Assembly (NCBI GenBank): GCA_025200525.1
Contig: CM045762.1
Coordinates: 109,218,734 to 109,282,733, forward strand
Reading direction: 5' to 3'
DNA: 64,000 nt
Source of the DNA: Camellia lanceoleosa
Lineage: Eukaryota; Streptophyta; Magnoliopsida; Ericales; Theaceae
Under the pieces are notes generated by a model. It saw only the letters and a program-made list of their open reading frames with translations, had not been told where the DNA came from and made no database searches. Within the stretch, counting starts at the first letter, position 1; each line of letters begins with the position of its first letter. The position numbers and the translations under genes were made by a program. Below are positions 46,801-59,500 of the stretch, in pieces.

Positions 46801-49059
46801 AGGTGGATTACACTACACCTATTAAGACCAAGCATGGAATGACTTAACCAATAAAAATCAGAGTTATATCATGGCAAAATAACCCCCAAAACACATTGAA
46901 ATGATAGCTCGCAAGCTTAGGCATGAAGGCATACGCAATGACCCATGTTAAGGCATAAAGGGGAAAACCGTCCAACGCATTGAATGAGTGACAAATGCAA
47001 GTGCATAAGCATGAAACATGGACTTAAATCACATAATAAATGATGCCAAATCATTCAAATAGTCCAAGAAAAGCAAGCTAATGGACTTGATGCACAAAGC
47101 TAACAAGCTAGATTGAACCATGGCTATACAAAGCAAGTCATGCATGGCCAAAACAACCAAAATCAGACCTTAAACATGGTAAAACATGAACAAAATCTTC
47201 TCAGAGCTAAGCCAAAAGCATGCTAAAATAACATGTTAAAGCATGATGCGTGTTAGGCTAATTCATAGAAATGTACTACAAGTGCAGGGAGCATGCATGA
47301 GGTGACCGAACCAAACCCTAATAGAGGTATGACATGGCAAAACATCACCAAAAACATGCTGAAATGGACTCAAATGAGGCTAGAATGACATGCTACTTCA
47401 TGAAGCATACAAAGCTAGTTTGTGTGATTTACACTACAAGTGTATAAACCATGCATGGAGTGACAAAGCCAAGTAAAAACAGTGGTATGCCACAGCAAAA
47501 TGGCCACAACTACATGCTAAGATATGGCCAACATAAACTTAACAAACATGCTCACACATGAGGCATTCAAGACAAGTATTGAAGACACAAGGAGAGGGGA
47601 TGACCCTCTCCTATTTGGGACCTCAAAACACCACTTCCACCACTAAAAATCCTTTGGATTTCAATGGTAATAAGGCCAAAACAAGGTGGTCCCAAAAGCT
47701 CACAAAGAAGGCACAAAAGCAAGACCAAACAAGGCCCAAGAGGGGGTAAACAATCCCAAACACAAAAGTGACCTTAAACAAAGATCTTAAGCATGCAAAA
47801 ATAGAACTTTTATCAGTATAAAGTTAAGCTCAAAACAACATGCAAGTAGGGATAAAAGCTTAAGAAAGAATGGGAATTTAAGGGTTAGAAACTCACCCTT
47901 GAAGACCACCTTTAAAGCTGCAACTCCAGCAGGTTTTTCAAGCTCAAACCAACCCAAGAACACCAAAACCAGCTCCTAAGTACCTCAGCAACTAAAGGAT
48001 GGTGTTTGAGTGTGTGTTTGTGTGTTAAAGTATGAAGAAATAACACTTTAAGGCACAAAACAAGAGAAAAATGAAGATGTATAGATAGAGATTATCTGTA
48101 TGGCTCAAGGAACTTTTTCTGAACCTAGAGGAGGGAGGAGGAGCCTCCCTCTTATAGAGAGCAAAAGCACAAGCTTCTTGAGGAAGCTAAGGGTCCAAGG
48201 CCATCCCTCCACACAGGTGTATGGGGGATGGTTCTGGTGCTCTCCAACTGTGCCAGCTGGCCAAAAATATCTCCAAAAAGGTGTCAAAAAGCAGCCGACC
48301 ACTTGAAGTGGTTGGCCAGCTACTTAAAGTGGTCGGCCGACCACTTCAAGTGGTCTCCCAAGAAGAAAACTGGTCGGCCATGGTGGGAGAGAGTCTGCAC
48401 ACTGAAAAAAAGTAAGTGGTGTGGTGGCCGACCAGAAAAGGTGGCCCAAAGACCAAGAAAGCCAGTTATCTGACCAGAAAACTGGTTGGCAGGAGGAAAG
48501 GTGGTCTCCAAGGGAAAAAACTGGTCTCCCACCCTTGTACCACCTTCCAAACAAGGAAAACAAGGTTTGTACCAAAAACAAACCAAAATGGATGCAAGGC
48601 GAGAGATCGGGAGGCAAAGCACGCAGCTAAAAGCCTCGAAAACTAGTCTACTGGCATCAAAAGTGTTATACGACCACAAAAGTGGTCTCCTGGATGACAG
48701 TGTTCCTCTAGGTAGAGGCAACAAGGAATGGTTCGAAAACCATGCCAAACGAAGAACGTTAAGCGGTCCCGAGACAAGGCGTGTGACCAAAGGCTCTAAA
48801 AATCGAAAACTAGTCTCCAAACGGGAAAAGTGGCCTACGACCACAAAGAGATGGTCTTCAAGACCTCTCCCTCCCTCCTGGAAGAGAAAACAAGGTTCGG
48901 TCCACAAATTGAGCCAAAGCACAAAGAGTTTAGAGGCTCGGAGGCAAGGCTCTCAGCCAAAAACTCCGAAACCTCAGAACGAGCACAACATACATAATCA
49001 CTGAGCGCTCAATCGATGACGTCTGAGTCTTAAGGTCGATCAAAAATGGGGTGTCTACA
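43862..49059 (-). mobile_element. S1: solo LTR of family T inside A's 5' LTR
   Basis: The 5198-bp LTR runs from TGTAAACGC to TGTCTACA with no internal region. The flanks GTTGG (43857-43861) and ATCGG (49060-49064) each differ by one base from GTCGG, the sequence expected at the empty site from the homologous position in S1 itself (about 48372). TATA lies at 48151-48156 and the palindrome at 48329-48344. Solo LTRs arise by recombination between the two LTRs of a full element. Confidence 0.9.
45842..45900. repeat. 21-bp tandem repeat in S1
   Basis: About 2.7 copies of a 21-bp unit containing GCATGCATGCACAATGCTAA. It is dense in CATGCATG, the RY-type word. Only this LTR copy has the repeat expanded. 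Confidence 0.85.
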
Positions 49060-49333
49060 ATCGGCCATGGGTAGGAGAAGTCTACACACTGAAAGCAAGC
49101 CAATAGTGTGGTGGCCGACCAGAAAAGGTGGTCCAAAGACCAAGAAAACCAGTTATCTGACCAGAAAACTGGTTGGCAGGAATGAAAGTGGTCCCCAAGG
49201 GGAAAAACTGGTCTCCCACCCTTGTACCACCTTCCAAACAAGGAAAACAAGGTTTGTACCAAAAACAAACCAAAAAGGATACAAGACGAAAGTTCGGGAG
49301 GCAAAGTGGGCAGCCGAAAGCCTCGGAAACTAG
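49060..49333 (-). repeat. 5' LTR of element A, second piece
   Basis: It resumes exactly where 43861 stopped and matches S1 48372-48653. It is cut at about 49333 (ACTAGTC|GCAAGTAGG), where sequence jumps to the interior of another family T LTR. The outer end of A's LTR and its flank are lost. Confidence 0.85.
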
Positions 49334-52300
49334 TCGCAAGTAGGCATAAAATGCAGATTTTGCCACCCTTAGGTGGGCTTAGAAAAGATGGTTTTGCCAC
49401 TATCTAGTGGGCTTAAAACTCATAGTTGATGATTTGTTCCAATCTAAATAACCCAACCTTCACTCACAGGCATTCAGGTAGTTATATCACATAAGCAAAT
49501 AGCCTCATGGTAAGCATGCTATTATGGCAGTCACTCACACGCATGCAAGGATGCTAAAGCATAAAAACTTACCGAGTACTCCAAGCCAAAACAGAAGCTA
49601 TGTTAGAAATCCATGCATGATCCTAACTATACAGAGATGCCTAATGCAACACATACAAAAATGCAACTATAGCAGGCTCGGCTATTTTAGAGATGGCATG
49701 TGGAATGTTACAACTAACATGTATTCAACTTGGAATTGAAGTACAATGCAGTGAATATGATACGCCGAGCCCGGTGCGTGCAAAACAGATGAATGAATGC
49801 AAACATGCTGTCATACTGTATGCTAATTGACACATGCCCTAATCTAATCATCATAAGCTGGTAAATAAAAGGGAGAAAGACGTGGGATTAGAAGACATAC
49901 ATCACACGCACGTACACTTATTACAACATTGCCCTCGCTTGGAGGGTCCAAATAAATAATATATAGTCCAAAATGAATAATTACAGTCCGAATAAGTACG
50001 AAATCCCAATTAATTAACAAATTAATCTAGGAAAGCAATAAATGGCACGCAAATCCACGGACCGCCTCGGCTCTGTTCCGTAATGATGAATGATGCATGC
50101 TTGAATTGCTTGGCGTGGAAATCCATTGCAATGCCCCAATTAGCCTCTGTTTACAATTAAGCCCGGAATATTGCACGAAGCTCCAAAAGGCTGCCGGTTT
50201 CTAATTTGCTGCAGCAGAGAGCAAGAAAGGGGCATGACAATGTATTTTTACTTATGTGTGCATGACTACTCTTTAAGGAGTGTAGTCCTCGATCCTCGTG
50301 CCACCAATTATGCATATCGATGCATGATGGCCGAGGAGTCGAATTGCACGTCTCGATATGAAATAAATGCACATATAAACATAGCAAGACCGAGACTCTA
50401 TCATGGATGATCCGAAGTGTTGGTGACCGGGAATTGAGACACGTTCCGTCACTCGGAGTACGAAACGTCCCTCGTTTCCCGTGCTCGGGCTAACTCCTAT
50501 CCCAAACACAATGCAATATGCATGACATGCATGAATGCAATCCTAACATGCAACCTAGCATACGCGATGCTATGAGATGGCATAAACAATGCACGATGTA
50601 GCGAGACATACACAATGCTCTAACATACAACCTAGCATACGCAATGCTATGAATTGAAATGGCATACACAATGCATAATAGACTTACACCAACATGAGTG
50701 GACCTCAGCCACACTCACATCAGTGGCCATGAGATGAAATTGAGACTATCGAAATGCGTGCACACATGCACGCAAATCGAGGACCAAACTTAAGGCATAG
50801 TATGCAACTCTAACAAGGCATGGCAAGGCATGAAATATGGCATAGAAGCATGTAATTTCCAGCACTAAAATATGATGCTAAATGGCCCCGAAACATGAAA
50901 ATATGGCACCCAATACATGGGATGAGCCTCGAAACTCAAAACTAGGCACATGTATTGACTTATAGCTATACAAAGAATGCATTATTTGACTATGAAGCAC
51001 AAAGAAAGAGCCAAGGAAGTCAAAAAACATGAACATTTCTAGTTTAAAGCATGGCCAAAAGATACTAGCAAGATGGACTAAAATAGCATGCAACTTTGAC
51101 TAGCAAACATGATTTTCATGGCATGTATATGAAGCATATGAGTTCTCACCAAACCAGAAAAAATCAGTGAACAAAACATGTGAAATTATGCCCAAATAAT
51201 CACTGAAATGCAGCCAATGCATGTAAAAATGAGGGGCTCCTTTGGAAGGGCATACAAGGGGTTATTAAGCACATGCATCAAGGACACTTAGCATAGCTGA
51301 ACCAACTCTGGAAATGAGTTATGGGGGTCCTAAAACCACTGAAAATTGATAGAAATAAAGCTTGGAATCTTGGAAATAGAGGGTCCTTTGGAAGGCCAAA
51401 AATGCCACCAAACAAGACAAGGAGAGAGGGGGTCACTCCCCTCTGATTTTGGCCTTCAAGATCACACCTAAGCCACTGAAAATCCACTATATTTCAGTGG
51501 CTAAGAGGCCAAACCATGGCCAATGCAAGTGTTCTAATGCATAGCCCTAATCATGAAGAGATGAAGCATGCATAGGGGGGAGATGACCCCAAACAGAGAA
51601 TAGACCTTAATCAAACATGAAGATCATATAAAAAAAAAAAGACTTTTTTCAGTTTAGGTCGAGGTCCAAAAAGGCTCACAAATAGGGCTAATATATCATG
51701 CAAAAACAGCCCTAAAAGAGAGAATGAACAAACAGGGTAGCAAATGACATCAAACAGAAAAGAGCCCTTCAATAAAGTTGAAGAGGGGCTCAAAAAAAGA
51801 TACTTTACAATTTATTGAAAATCTCAAAAATGTCTACAAGTAAGGCTAAAACATGATGCAAAAATGGTCCTAAAAGAGAGATAGAGGGCAAGAGGCAGTA
51901 GATGGCCTCAAACAGTAAAGATCTCTTTAGCAAAGTTGAAGAGGGTCTCAAAATAAGGAACTTTACAGTTCTTCTCGAAGCCCAGAAATGCTTACAAACA
52001 AGGCTAATATATCATGCAAGATAAGGGCCGAAAGAGGGATAAAGCACAAAGGGTGGGTAGAAGACCTCAAACAGAGAAAAGTCGTTGATCAAACATGAAG
52101 ATCAACTCAAAATAAGACTATTTTCAGTTCAGGTCAAATCCCAAAAATGCTTGCAAGTATATCTTATAGATGAAGCAAAAAAATACAAGTTTAAGGGAAA
52201 TAGGTGCTTACCCTTGAAGAGTAGCAAATCAGGAGCTTTTGGTCCAAAATTCTGAGCTTTCAAGCTCTTCAAACGGCCTCCAAGGTGCTAGAATGAGTGA

Positions 52301-53480
52301 TGGAGGTGGTAGGTTATGAGGTGTAGGGTAAATATGCAAGACAAAGGGTGTTTTGGAGGTTTGAAGTATAGATATAGGAGGTGTTTGTATAAATGCCCTA
52401 GCTAGTTTTTCTAACCCTTAGAAATGGAGGTGGGGTGCTAGTTATATAGAGAGAGAGGCTAAGGAAAAAGGGGGGAAAAAACAATTCAAAAAAGGAGCCA
52501 AAAAGGCAGACCCTTGGACAGAGGGTCTGGTGCAAAACAGCTGGCACAGCTGTAATGCACCAGGAGGGACAAAAATGGCCGGCCAGGTGCAAAAGGTTCA
52601 GGTGGCTGACCAGCCACCTCCCCTAGTCGGCTGGCCAGTTCAAAAGGTTCAAGTGGCCGGCCGGCCACCTTTTTTGGTCGGCCTGCTACTTTTCCTGGTA
52701 TTTTAGGACAAAAAAGGGGCTGCCGGAAAGAAAGGTGTTTGGCTAGTGATTGGGGAGTCCAAAGGAGGCCGACCAGGTGTACAAATTGAAGCCCCGGAAG
52801 ATAGATTTCCAATGGCACAAACTTTGCATTAAAATTCCAACTATGTAGAAAGTTATGCCTGTTTTGGTGAAGTCGCGCAGATTAGGTCCAACCGGAGTGA
52901 TGCCCTACTTCAATCAACCATATCTCCCTCCTCCGGAATTGGATTTAGGATATTCTTGAGTGAAAAATGAAGCCCCGGAAGTCTTCTTTCCAACGGTGGT
53001 GGCCTCATATCTTGATTCCAAGTATGCAAATGAATAGGCCCGATTCGGCGAGGGTTGCTCGACTCTTTCTTAACAGTTCATGCCCATTTTCTCCCCCAAC
53101 TGGGTTTCTTCCCTCTTCTCTTCTTTTCTTCAGCTTCAAACCCCTAAGTAAGGTGTTTTGAAATATTTTTCAAAGATTTCATCTCTCTTTCATTCATTTC
53201 TACTTTGTCCTTGCTCGGTTTACCGAAAAGCGCAACATTTAACAAAATGCGAGCGTTGGAACATCGTAGAAACTTTATTTCAAAAATGTTTTGAAAGAGA
53301 GGGTTTTAAGGTCTAAAATCTTTTGATCAAGATTGTTTTGGTCCAAAAAGGGGTATGAAGTTGAGCTTTGACTCTCTCCTTGCTGAAGAAACTGAACCTT
53401 TCCCTTGCACACCTTTCTCCACCATGTAAACCATCAGTCGCGTCCAAGTCTTAAGGGTGGTCAAAAATAGGGTGTCTACA
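49334..53480 (-). repeat. 3' LTR of element C (truncated at left)
   Basis: It begins at the position equivalent to 7256 in B's LTR and ends GGGTGTCTACA at 53480, followed by the polypurine tract. TATA lies at 52441-52449. It carries a divergent palindrome set: TGGCCGGCCA (52576-52585), GGTGGCTGACCAGCCACC (52601-52618) and GTGGCCGGCCGGCCAC (52653-52668). The U3 part (52800-53460) is unlike the other LTRs. Confidence 0.9.
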
Positions 53481-53496
53481 GTTGCCCCTCTTTGAC
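53481..53496 (-). other. Polypurine tract of element C
   Basis: Minus GTCAAAGAGGGGCAAC abuts TGTAGACACCC, identical to element B's tract at 11407-11422. Confidence 0.88.
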
Positions 53497-54257
53497 AGAA
53501 CTCGGAAGTCAAGAAGTGACGGGTGTGAATGTCAAAGCCCAGAGACGACCCATTTTTGACAAGGCCGAAGACTTGGACAAACAAACAAAGTACAGACAAA
53601 TAAATGGTTGCGCCCGCAGGCTGCCTATGTATCCCTTTGCAAGGAATCAAACCAGCGTAGTTCAGGGGCAAGATAAAATGATATGCGGAAAGATTTTGAT
53701 GATTGGACTTATACGCTACGCAAAGCCGGTTTGAAGATTGGACTTATATGCTACGCGAAGCCGGTTTAAAAATTGAGGATTTATGCAATGCACTGTAATG
53801 TAGTGGCTAAAATACAATGTAATAGCTAAGAGGTGAAGGTACTTTATAGGGGCAATTGGCAATGACTTACCTCATGCCGCTGGGGATCTTTTGCTTCTTC
53901 TTGGTTGAACTGCAGGTACTACTTTTCTCCCTGACTATGGTCGCAACTTTCCTTATTCTCCAACAGGGTGACAGACTAGGTTGATTCGGTATCCAGAATT
54001 GAGGCGCATACATATGCTATCTCAATCTATGGGGCTGCCATACAGATTTCAAGCCGAGGATATACCCCTGTGTATTTAAACTAGACTTTAGTCTCGGAAA
54101 TCCTGAACCTTTACGTTCTAGGCAAGAGCCATTCGAACTCTAGTTTCCACCGTCTCAGTTGGTCTCCTAGGAACTCACTACTAACACAGGCAGGTGGCTA
54201 TACTAGACCATCGAAAGTCGTTCGGGCACGACAAACACCAAAGGAATTGCACCTTTA
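53497..54257. other. Element C 3' internal non-coding region
   Basis: No gene. A short duplication of GATTGGACTTATACGCTACG (about 53699-53769) stands where B has its 270-bp repeat. The block 53826-54257 matches B 22132-22568. Confidence 0.7.
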
Positions 54258-55395
54258 GAGGATTTAAGGTCTCCTAGACCAGAAAGTGCACGAGACGGTG
54301 CGAATAAATGCAAGTGCAATGCGCAAAACAGCGCGAATGATGATGCAGGATTTAAGGTTTCCTTAGACCGGAGGATTTAAGGTCTCCTAGACCAGGTGAG
54401 TGTACAAGACAGTGCGAATAAATGCAAGTGCGATCAAAAGCAGTAGCGAATAATGATCACAGATTTAAGGTCTCCTTAGACCGGAGGATTTAAGGTCTCC
54501 TGGACCAGGTGAGTGTACAAGACAAGAAGCTAAAGGTGCCCAAAACAAAGGTAAGTAGGGTGAATGCACAAAAGCAGGCGATGCTAAAGGTGAGGTCATA
54601 AGATAGCGCGATAAAATGCATGCACAATGCAAGTAATGGTCACGGCGCAAGATAGCGCGATGCAATACACTAACAAGTGCAGGTGAGGTGCGCAAGATAG
54701 CGCGAATGATACAAAGCACAAAATAGTGCGATACGCTAAACAGCGCGATTGATTTGAAATGCACAAGATAGTGCGTTGTGATATGCAAAGCACAAAATAG
54801 CACGATGAATGCAATGCACAAGACAGTGCGATGGAGGTGCGCAAAATAGCGCGAATGATAAACTGCACAGAATAGTGCGATGCGCAAAATAAGCGAATGA
54901 TAAACCGCACAAAATAAAGGCAATTGAGGTCGCAAAATAAGCGCGAATGATTAGAAATGCACAAAACAAGGCGATCACGCTAAACAACGCGAGTGATTAG
55001 AAATGCACAAAGCGGTGATCGCTAAGCAGCGAGTGATTTGAAATGCACAAAGGCGATGCGATCGCTAAACAACACGAGTGATTTGAAATGCACAAGGCGG
55101 TCGCGATCGCTAAACGCGAGTGATTTGAAATGCACAAAAGGCAATATGCTAAACAATGTAGTGATTTGAAATGCACAAGACAAGGCGATCGCTAAACGAC
55201 GAGTGATTTGAAATGCACAAGACAAGTCGACACGCTAAACAATAGCGATCGCTAAGCGTGAGTGATTTGAAATGCACAAGATAGTGCGAGTGAGATACAA
55301 CCACAAGATGCACAAGACAGTGCTAGTGAGATACAAAGTGTATGTGCACAAGATAGTGCGAGCGAGATAAAATGCACAAGAAAATGCGATAAAAT
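54258..55395. repeat. Stem-loop array of element C
   Basis: It has the same module as B's array: GCAC-A-rich-GTGC and GCGC-A-rich-GCGC minihairpins between TTTGAAAT or ATAAATGCAA spacers. The 42-bp regularity is lost and many stems have decayed towards CGCTAAAC. It opens with several GGATTTAAGGTCTCC copies (54260-54510). Confidence 0.85.
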
Positions 55396-55600
55396 GCATC
55401 TTCTATGCAAGTATGGGGGCATTTTCCATTCAAAAGATACGAGCATTTTCTATGCAAGTATGGAAGCACATTCTATGCAATATTGAAAGCAAGCATATTC
55501 TATGCATGAAACAAGCAAAGCATATTCTATGCATGAATCATAACGATGTGCGGCACGCATGCAACAACAGTGTATATGAAAGTTCACATTCTATGAAATA
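55396..55600. repeat. CATATTCTATGCATGAA tandem repeat, element C only
   Basis: About six units of 25-34 bp contain ATTCTATGCA. It occupies the place that in element B holds the GAACACGCAGC arrays, so the two elements carry unrelated repeats at the same site. Confidence 0.78.
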
Positions 55601-56540
55601 GAGGAGCATCAAATATGTACTCTGGTGCCTCTGATTTGCCTCTTAGAGGACTTCGTAACTCACTCAGCTCAAAAAGGGCACACCATGTTCATATTGGCGA
55701 GAGATAACATCTGCATGTGAAACCCTCGGGTGCTGCTTGGACTGCCATTCTGACTTGAAGCAGGCTTACACTTGGGGTCGAGATACACTCATACTCCAGA
55801 GAAACAGCGAGGCCTGAGAAGGTGCACCTGGAATGCAGTCTCGAATTTTGCTAAAGTTGAAACATGCTAAGATGCTCCAAATTTTCCCTCTTTTCTTTTG
55901 CTTTGCAGTCTGGAACCTAAATAACTTCAGATAGGTCCTTGTTTTACTATTTTGACATGACCTGGGTTGAACCCTGCGGCTTTATGAAAGAACTGATCCT
56001 TTTTTGCACAAATGTGGAGAATGACATGGCCCTCTGAGCACAAAATGATTTTTGAAATTGAAATGAGAAAAGGGTTCTCAACCGGGTATTGAGCCTACAA
56101 TTGACCACAGCCAAAACGACTCAACAATGGAAAACAAAGGTAAAACGACCTAAACACAACTCAACAAAGGAAAAACAAGGTAAAATGACCTAAACACATT
56201 TGTTGACACTCAAACGACTTAAAACAAGAAACGAGACAAACAAAACGCACAAACACAACACTCAGCTGTGTTACAAAGGCGAGAGACCTCTCGGTGCACG
56301 AGGAGCCATTTTCTTCGGGTATTGTTTCCCACCCTTTCTCATTTGTGATTCTCACATCACTTGGCCCTCAAGCTCTGTTTTTCTGAAAAAGCCCTTTCCT
56401 CACTTTTTCTCTCAGCGCACACCTCTCTATTCTTTAATCTCTCATTTTAAATCCCTCCTCTGGGTGGTTGATGGATAAACAGAAAGTTGTGGGCTCTTGC
56501 CCCTAGCATTCTGCTAGATTCTTCTTCTTCTGCATGCAGC
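55601..56540 (+). pseudogene. Element C 3' block with antisense-gene remnant, left of S2
   Basis: 55601-56290 is a non-coding block partly matching B 25031-25500. From about 56310 the intron (GGTATTGTTTCCC, CACATCACTTGGCCCTCAAGCTC) and start of exon 2 (GTGGTTGATGGATAAACAG) of the antisense PMD/DUF7745-like gene are recognisable. It is interrupted at 56541 by S2 and continues at 60465. No open frame is left. Confidence 0.55.
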
Positions 56541-59500
56541 TGTAGACGTCCCCGAACGCCCCGGGAGGGTTAAGTCCCATGCCGTTCATGTTGGGGTCAC
56601 TACAGTTCGGACTCAAATTGTCACGGTTCTACATCTGAACAAAAGAGTCCAAATTCGGCAAATCGTTTTGAAAAAAAAAACAGATTTTTTGAAAAGTAGT
56701 GCCAAACATGGATTGCTTTGCCAGATTACAGAGTCGCCACCTAAATATTTAAAATGGGAAATTTAGAAACTCGACTGGTCTTGAAGGCCACATGTCCGTC
56801 ATCAGCAAAGTGGTCTTGGCTCGGGAGCTTGGGTACGATGGGGGAAGGTCAGTTTTGAGCACCCCCTGTCGCCCGGTCCTAAGACCTCCCTCTACTAACC
56901 GTGATATCCAATTTTGAAAACGTTATGTGTTCTTATTCCAATTATTAACCTAGAATTACTATGTGATGCGCACAGCAAACAAGTATAGACTAGATTTGCC
57001 TAATTTGGAAATAAACATTGCATATCCGTTTTGTTTTGAAAATGCTTTGGAATTTGCTACTCGCAAGTAGGCTAAAACACGGATTTCAATGAGTTTTCCA
57101 ACTCAAGCAACCCAACCTCCACCCACAGGCATTTAGGCAGTTTATCTCATGTAATCATTTAGCCGCATGGTAAGCATACTGTCATGTTAACATTCACACG
57201 CATGCGATATGCTAAAGCATAAATACTTACATTGTACTCCGTGCCAAAATAATAAACTAGTTAGTAATCATGCATGATCCTAGTTCATGTTAGAATGACT
57301 AATGCATTGCATACATGTAATTAGGATAGGCTCGGCTAACCCTAAAAATGGCATGTGAAATGCACTTTATTCGATACACGTATTCAATTTGAAATTGAAA
57401 ATACAATGCAATTTGTATGATGTACCGAGCCCGGTGCATGTAAACAAATGCATGGATGCACGCATGCATTGCATAAGGTATGCTAAAAAATAAACGTGCC
57501 CTAATCTACCATCATAAGCAGGTAAATAAAAGGGAGAAAGAAATGGGGGTTGGAAGACATACACACCACTCACCCACACTTATTACAGATTGCGCCCTCG
57601 CTCGGAGGGACCGAAAGAATAATACAAATAATTAACTACGCAAGCTAATTAAAAATTACAAATAGTCTAATTAGTTGACAAACTAACTAAACTAAGAAAA
57701 GCAGTAAACCGCCTCGGGAGGAGAGCCAAATGCGGCACGTGCTCGGATTCCGCTCGGAATTGCACTGCCATGCTTAGACTGCCTCTGTTTTCCCTGCTTT
57801 GCTCCTCTGAAAACTGCCAAAGTCTCAGAACCACTTCTCAAGGCACTGGGGGATATCACCGGCTGAGGGGAAACACCACCGGCTGAAGTATGTGGTCACC
57901 GGCACAAAATTCATCCATCGGCCATCTATAGACTGCCGGTCGGCACTAAACACTGCCGGCCGGCACTGAATGTCTGCAGAACCTGCAACTCACAGCAGCA
58001 GAGGGCAAAAACTTGCATGGCAATGTAATTCCAACAATGTATGCACCAATCATGCCCCTTATCATATTTGTGACTCAAAGGGACATGTGCCTCGATTCTC
58101 GGGCCACCAATCACGCATTTCCATGCATGATGGCCCAAAGAATCAAGTGTGCAACTTCTATTTCAAATGCATGCAAACCAAACAAACACACAAGGGTTCT
58201 AAGCCTTTATCATGACTTGGTCAAGAGGTAGAGCATGCATGTTTATGTGATGCAATCCTAGACATGTCAACTAGTATGCAATCATGCCAATGCAAAGGAG
58301 CATACAAGCTAACAAACATACAAGGCATGAAACACCAATGTCAACCATCAAGCATGCAAGGTGTAATGTGGGTGTCCAAGCATGCAAACAAGCATGTGAC
58401 TTCATTCAATCATGTTAGTCCTAACATGCATTTACTTACCAATACATTACAACACTCAAGGAGCATATGCAAGCAACAAGAGGATGGACTTGCACATAGG
58501 TTAGGCAGCTCTAAATAAGCCTAAAATCAGTGGCCAAATGCCATAGAAGTGAAGGCTAAGATATATGCAATACATGCACACATGCAAGTATACATAATCC
58601 AACACTTAGGCATAAACAAGCAACTCTTAAGAACACTTAAAAGAGGCTAACATGGACATGTTAACATGCATATATAAGCTTTAAAATCATGTTGGACATG
58701 GTGCCAAACCAAGCAACAAAATAGACTAAGCATGCAACAAATGGTCCAAGCATCCAAGGCAAGCCAAAGGGGACCTAAACCATGGCTAAGCCAACCAAGC
58801 CTCACAAGGCCAAGAAGGCTTAAAACAGGTCTAAGGCAGCCCTAGACCATACAAAAGGGACCTCCTAGATGGCATCTAAGTGGCTCTAGAGCAAGGCACA
58901 CACAATGACCAAATCATTAGGCATACAACACATGCTTTCAAAACTTCAAAGAGGCATGCAAGGCAATCATTCAAGCATATCTAAGGGACTGAAATAGCAT
59001 GCTAAATGGTTCCAAACCATTGAAAATAATGCAAGCAAGGCATGCTATACTTTCATGCTCTTAAGGCCAACAAGCCAAATGCAAAGAGGCTATGTGATGC
59101 AAGCTAAGATCGACCAAAGTAACCATGGATAGACCTTATTCATGGAAAAATAAGCATACAAGCTTCATGAATCTAAGCCTAAAACATGTTAGAATAGAGG
59201 CACACAACCTAATGCATGTTAAAGGACTAAAGAGGCATTACAAAGCATCTATGCAAAACATGCAAGGAGTACTAAAACCAACATGATACAAAGTTATAAT
59301 ATGGCAATATGAGCACAAAATACAGCCATGGCATAACCAACAAACAACCAAACATGGGGCTCCCTCAAGAGGCAAAATAGGTCCTTTTCAAGGACAACAA
59401 GGAGAGGGGGTGACCCTCTCCTTCTTGGGACTTCAAGGCATCATCTTCACCACTGAAATCCCTCAAGATTTCAGTGGTGAAGAGACCCCAACACCAAAAT

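Noticed and set aside
48320..49400. Minus frames of 94-200 codons in LTR U3
   Set aside because: They lie over palindrome-rich promoter sequence, have no domain, and correspond to no frame in the other LTR copies of equal age.
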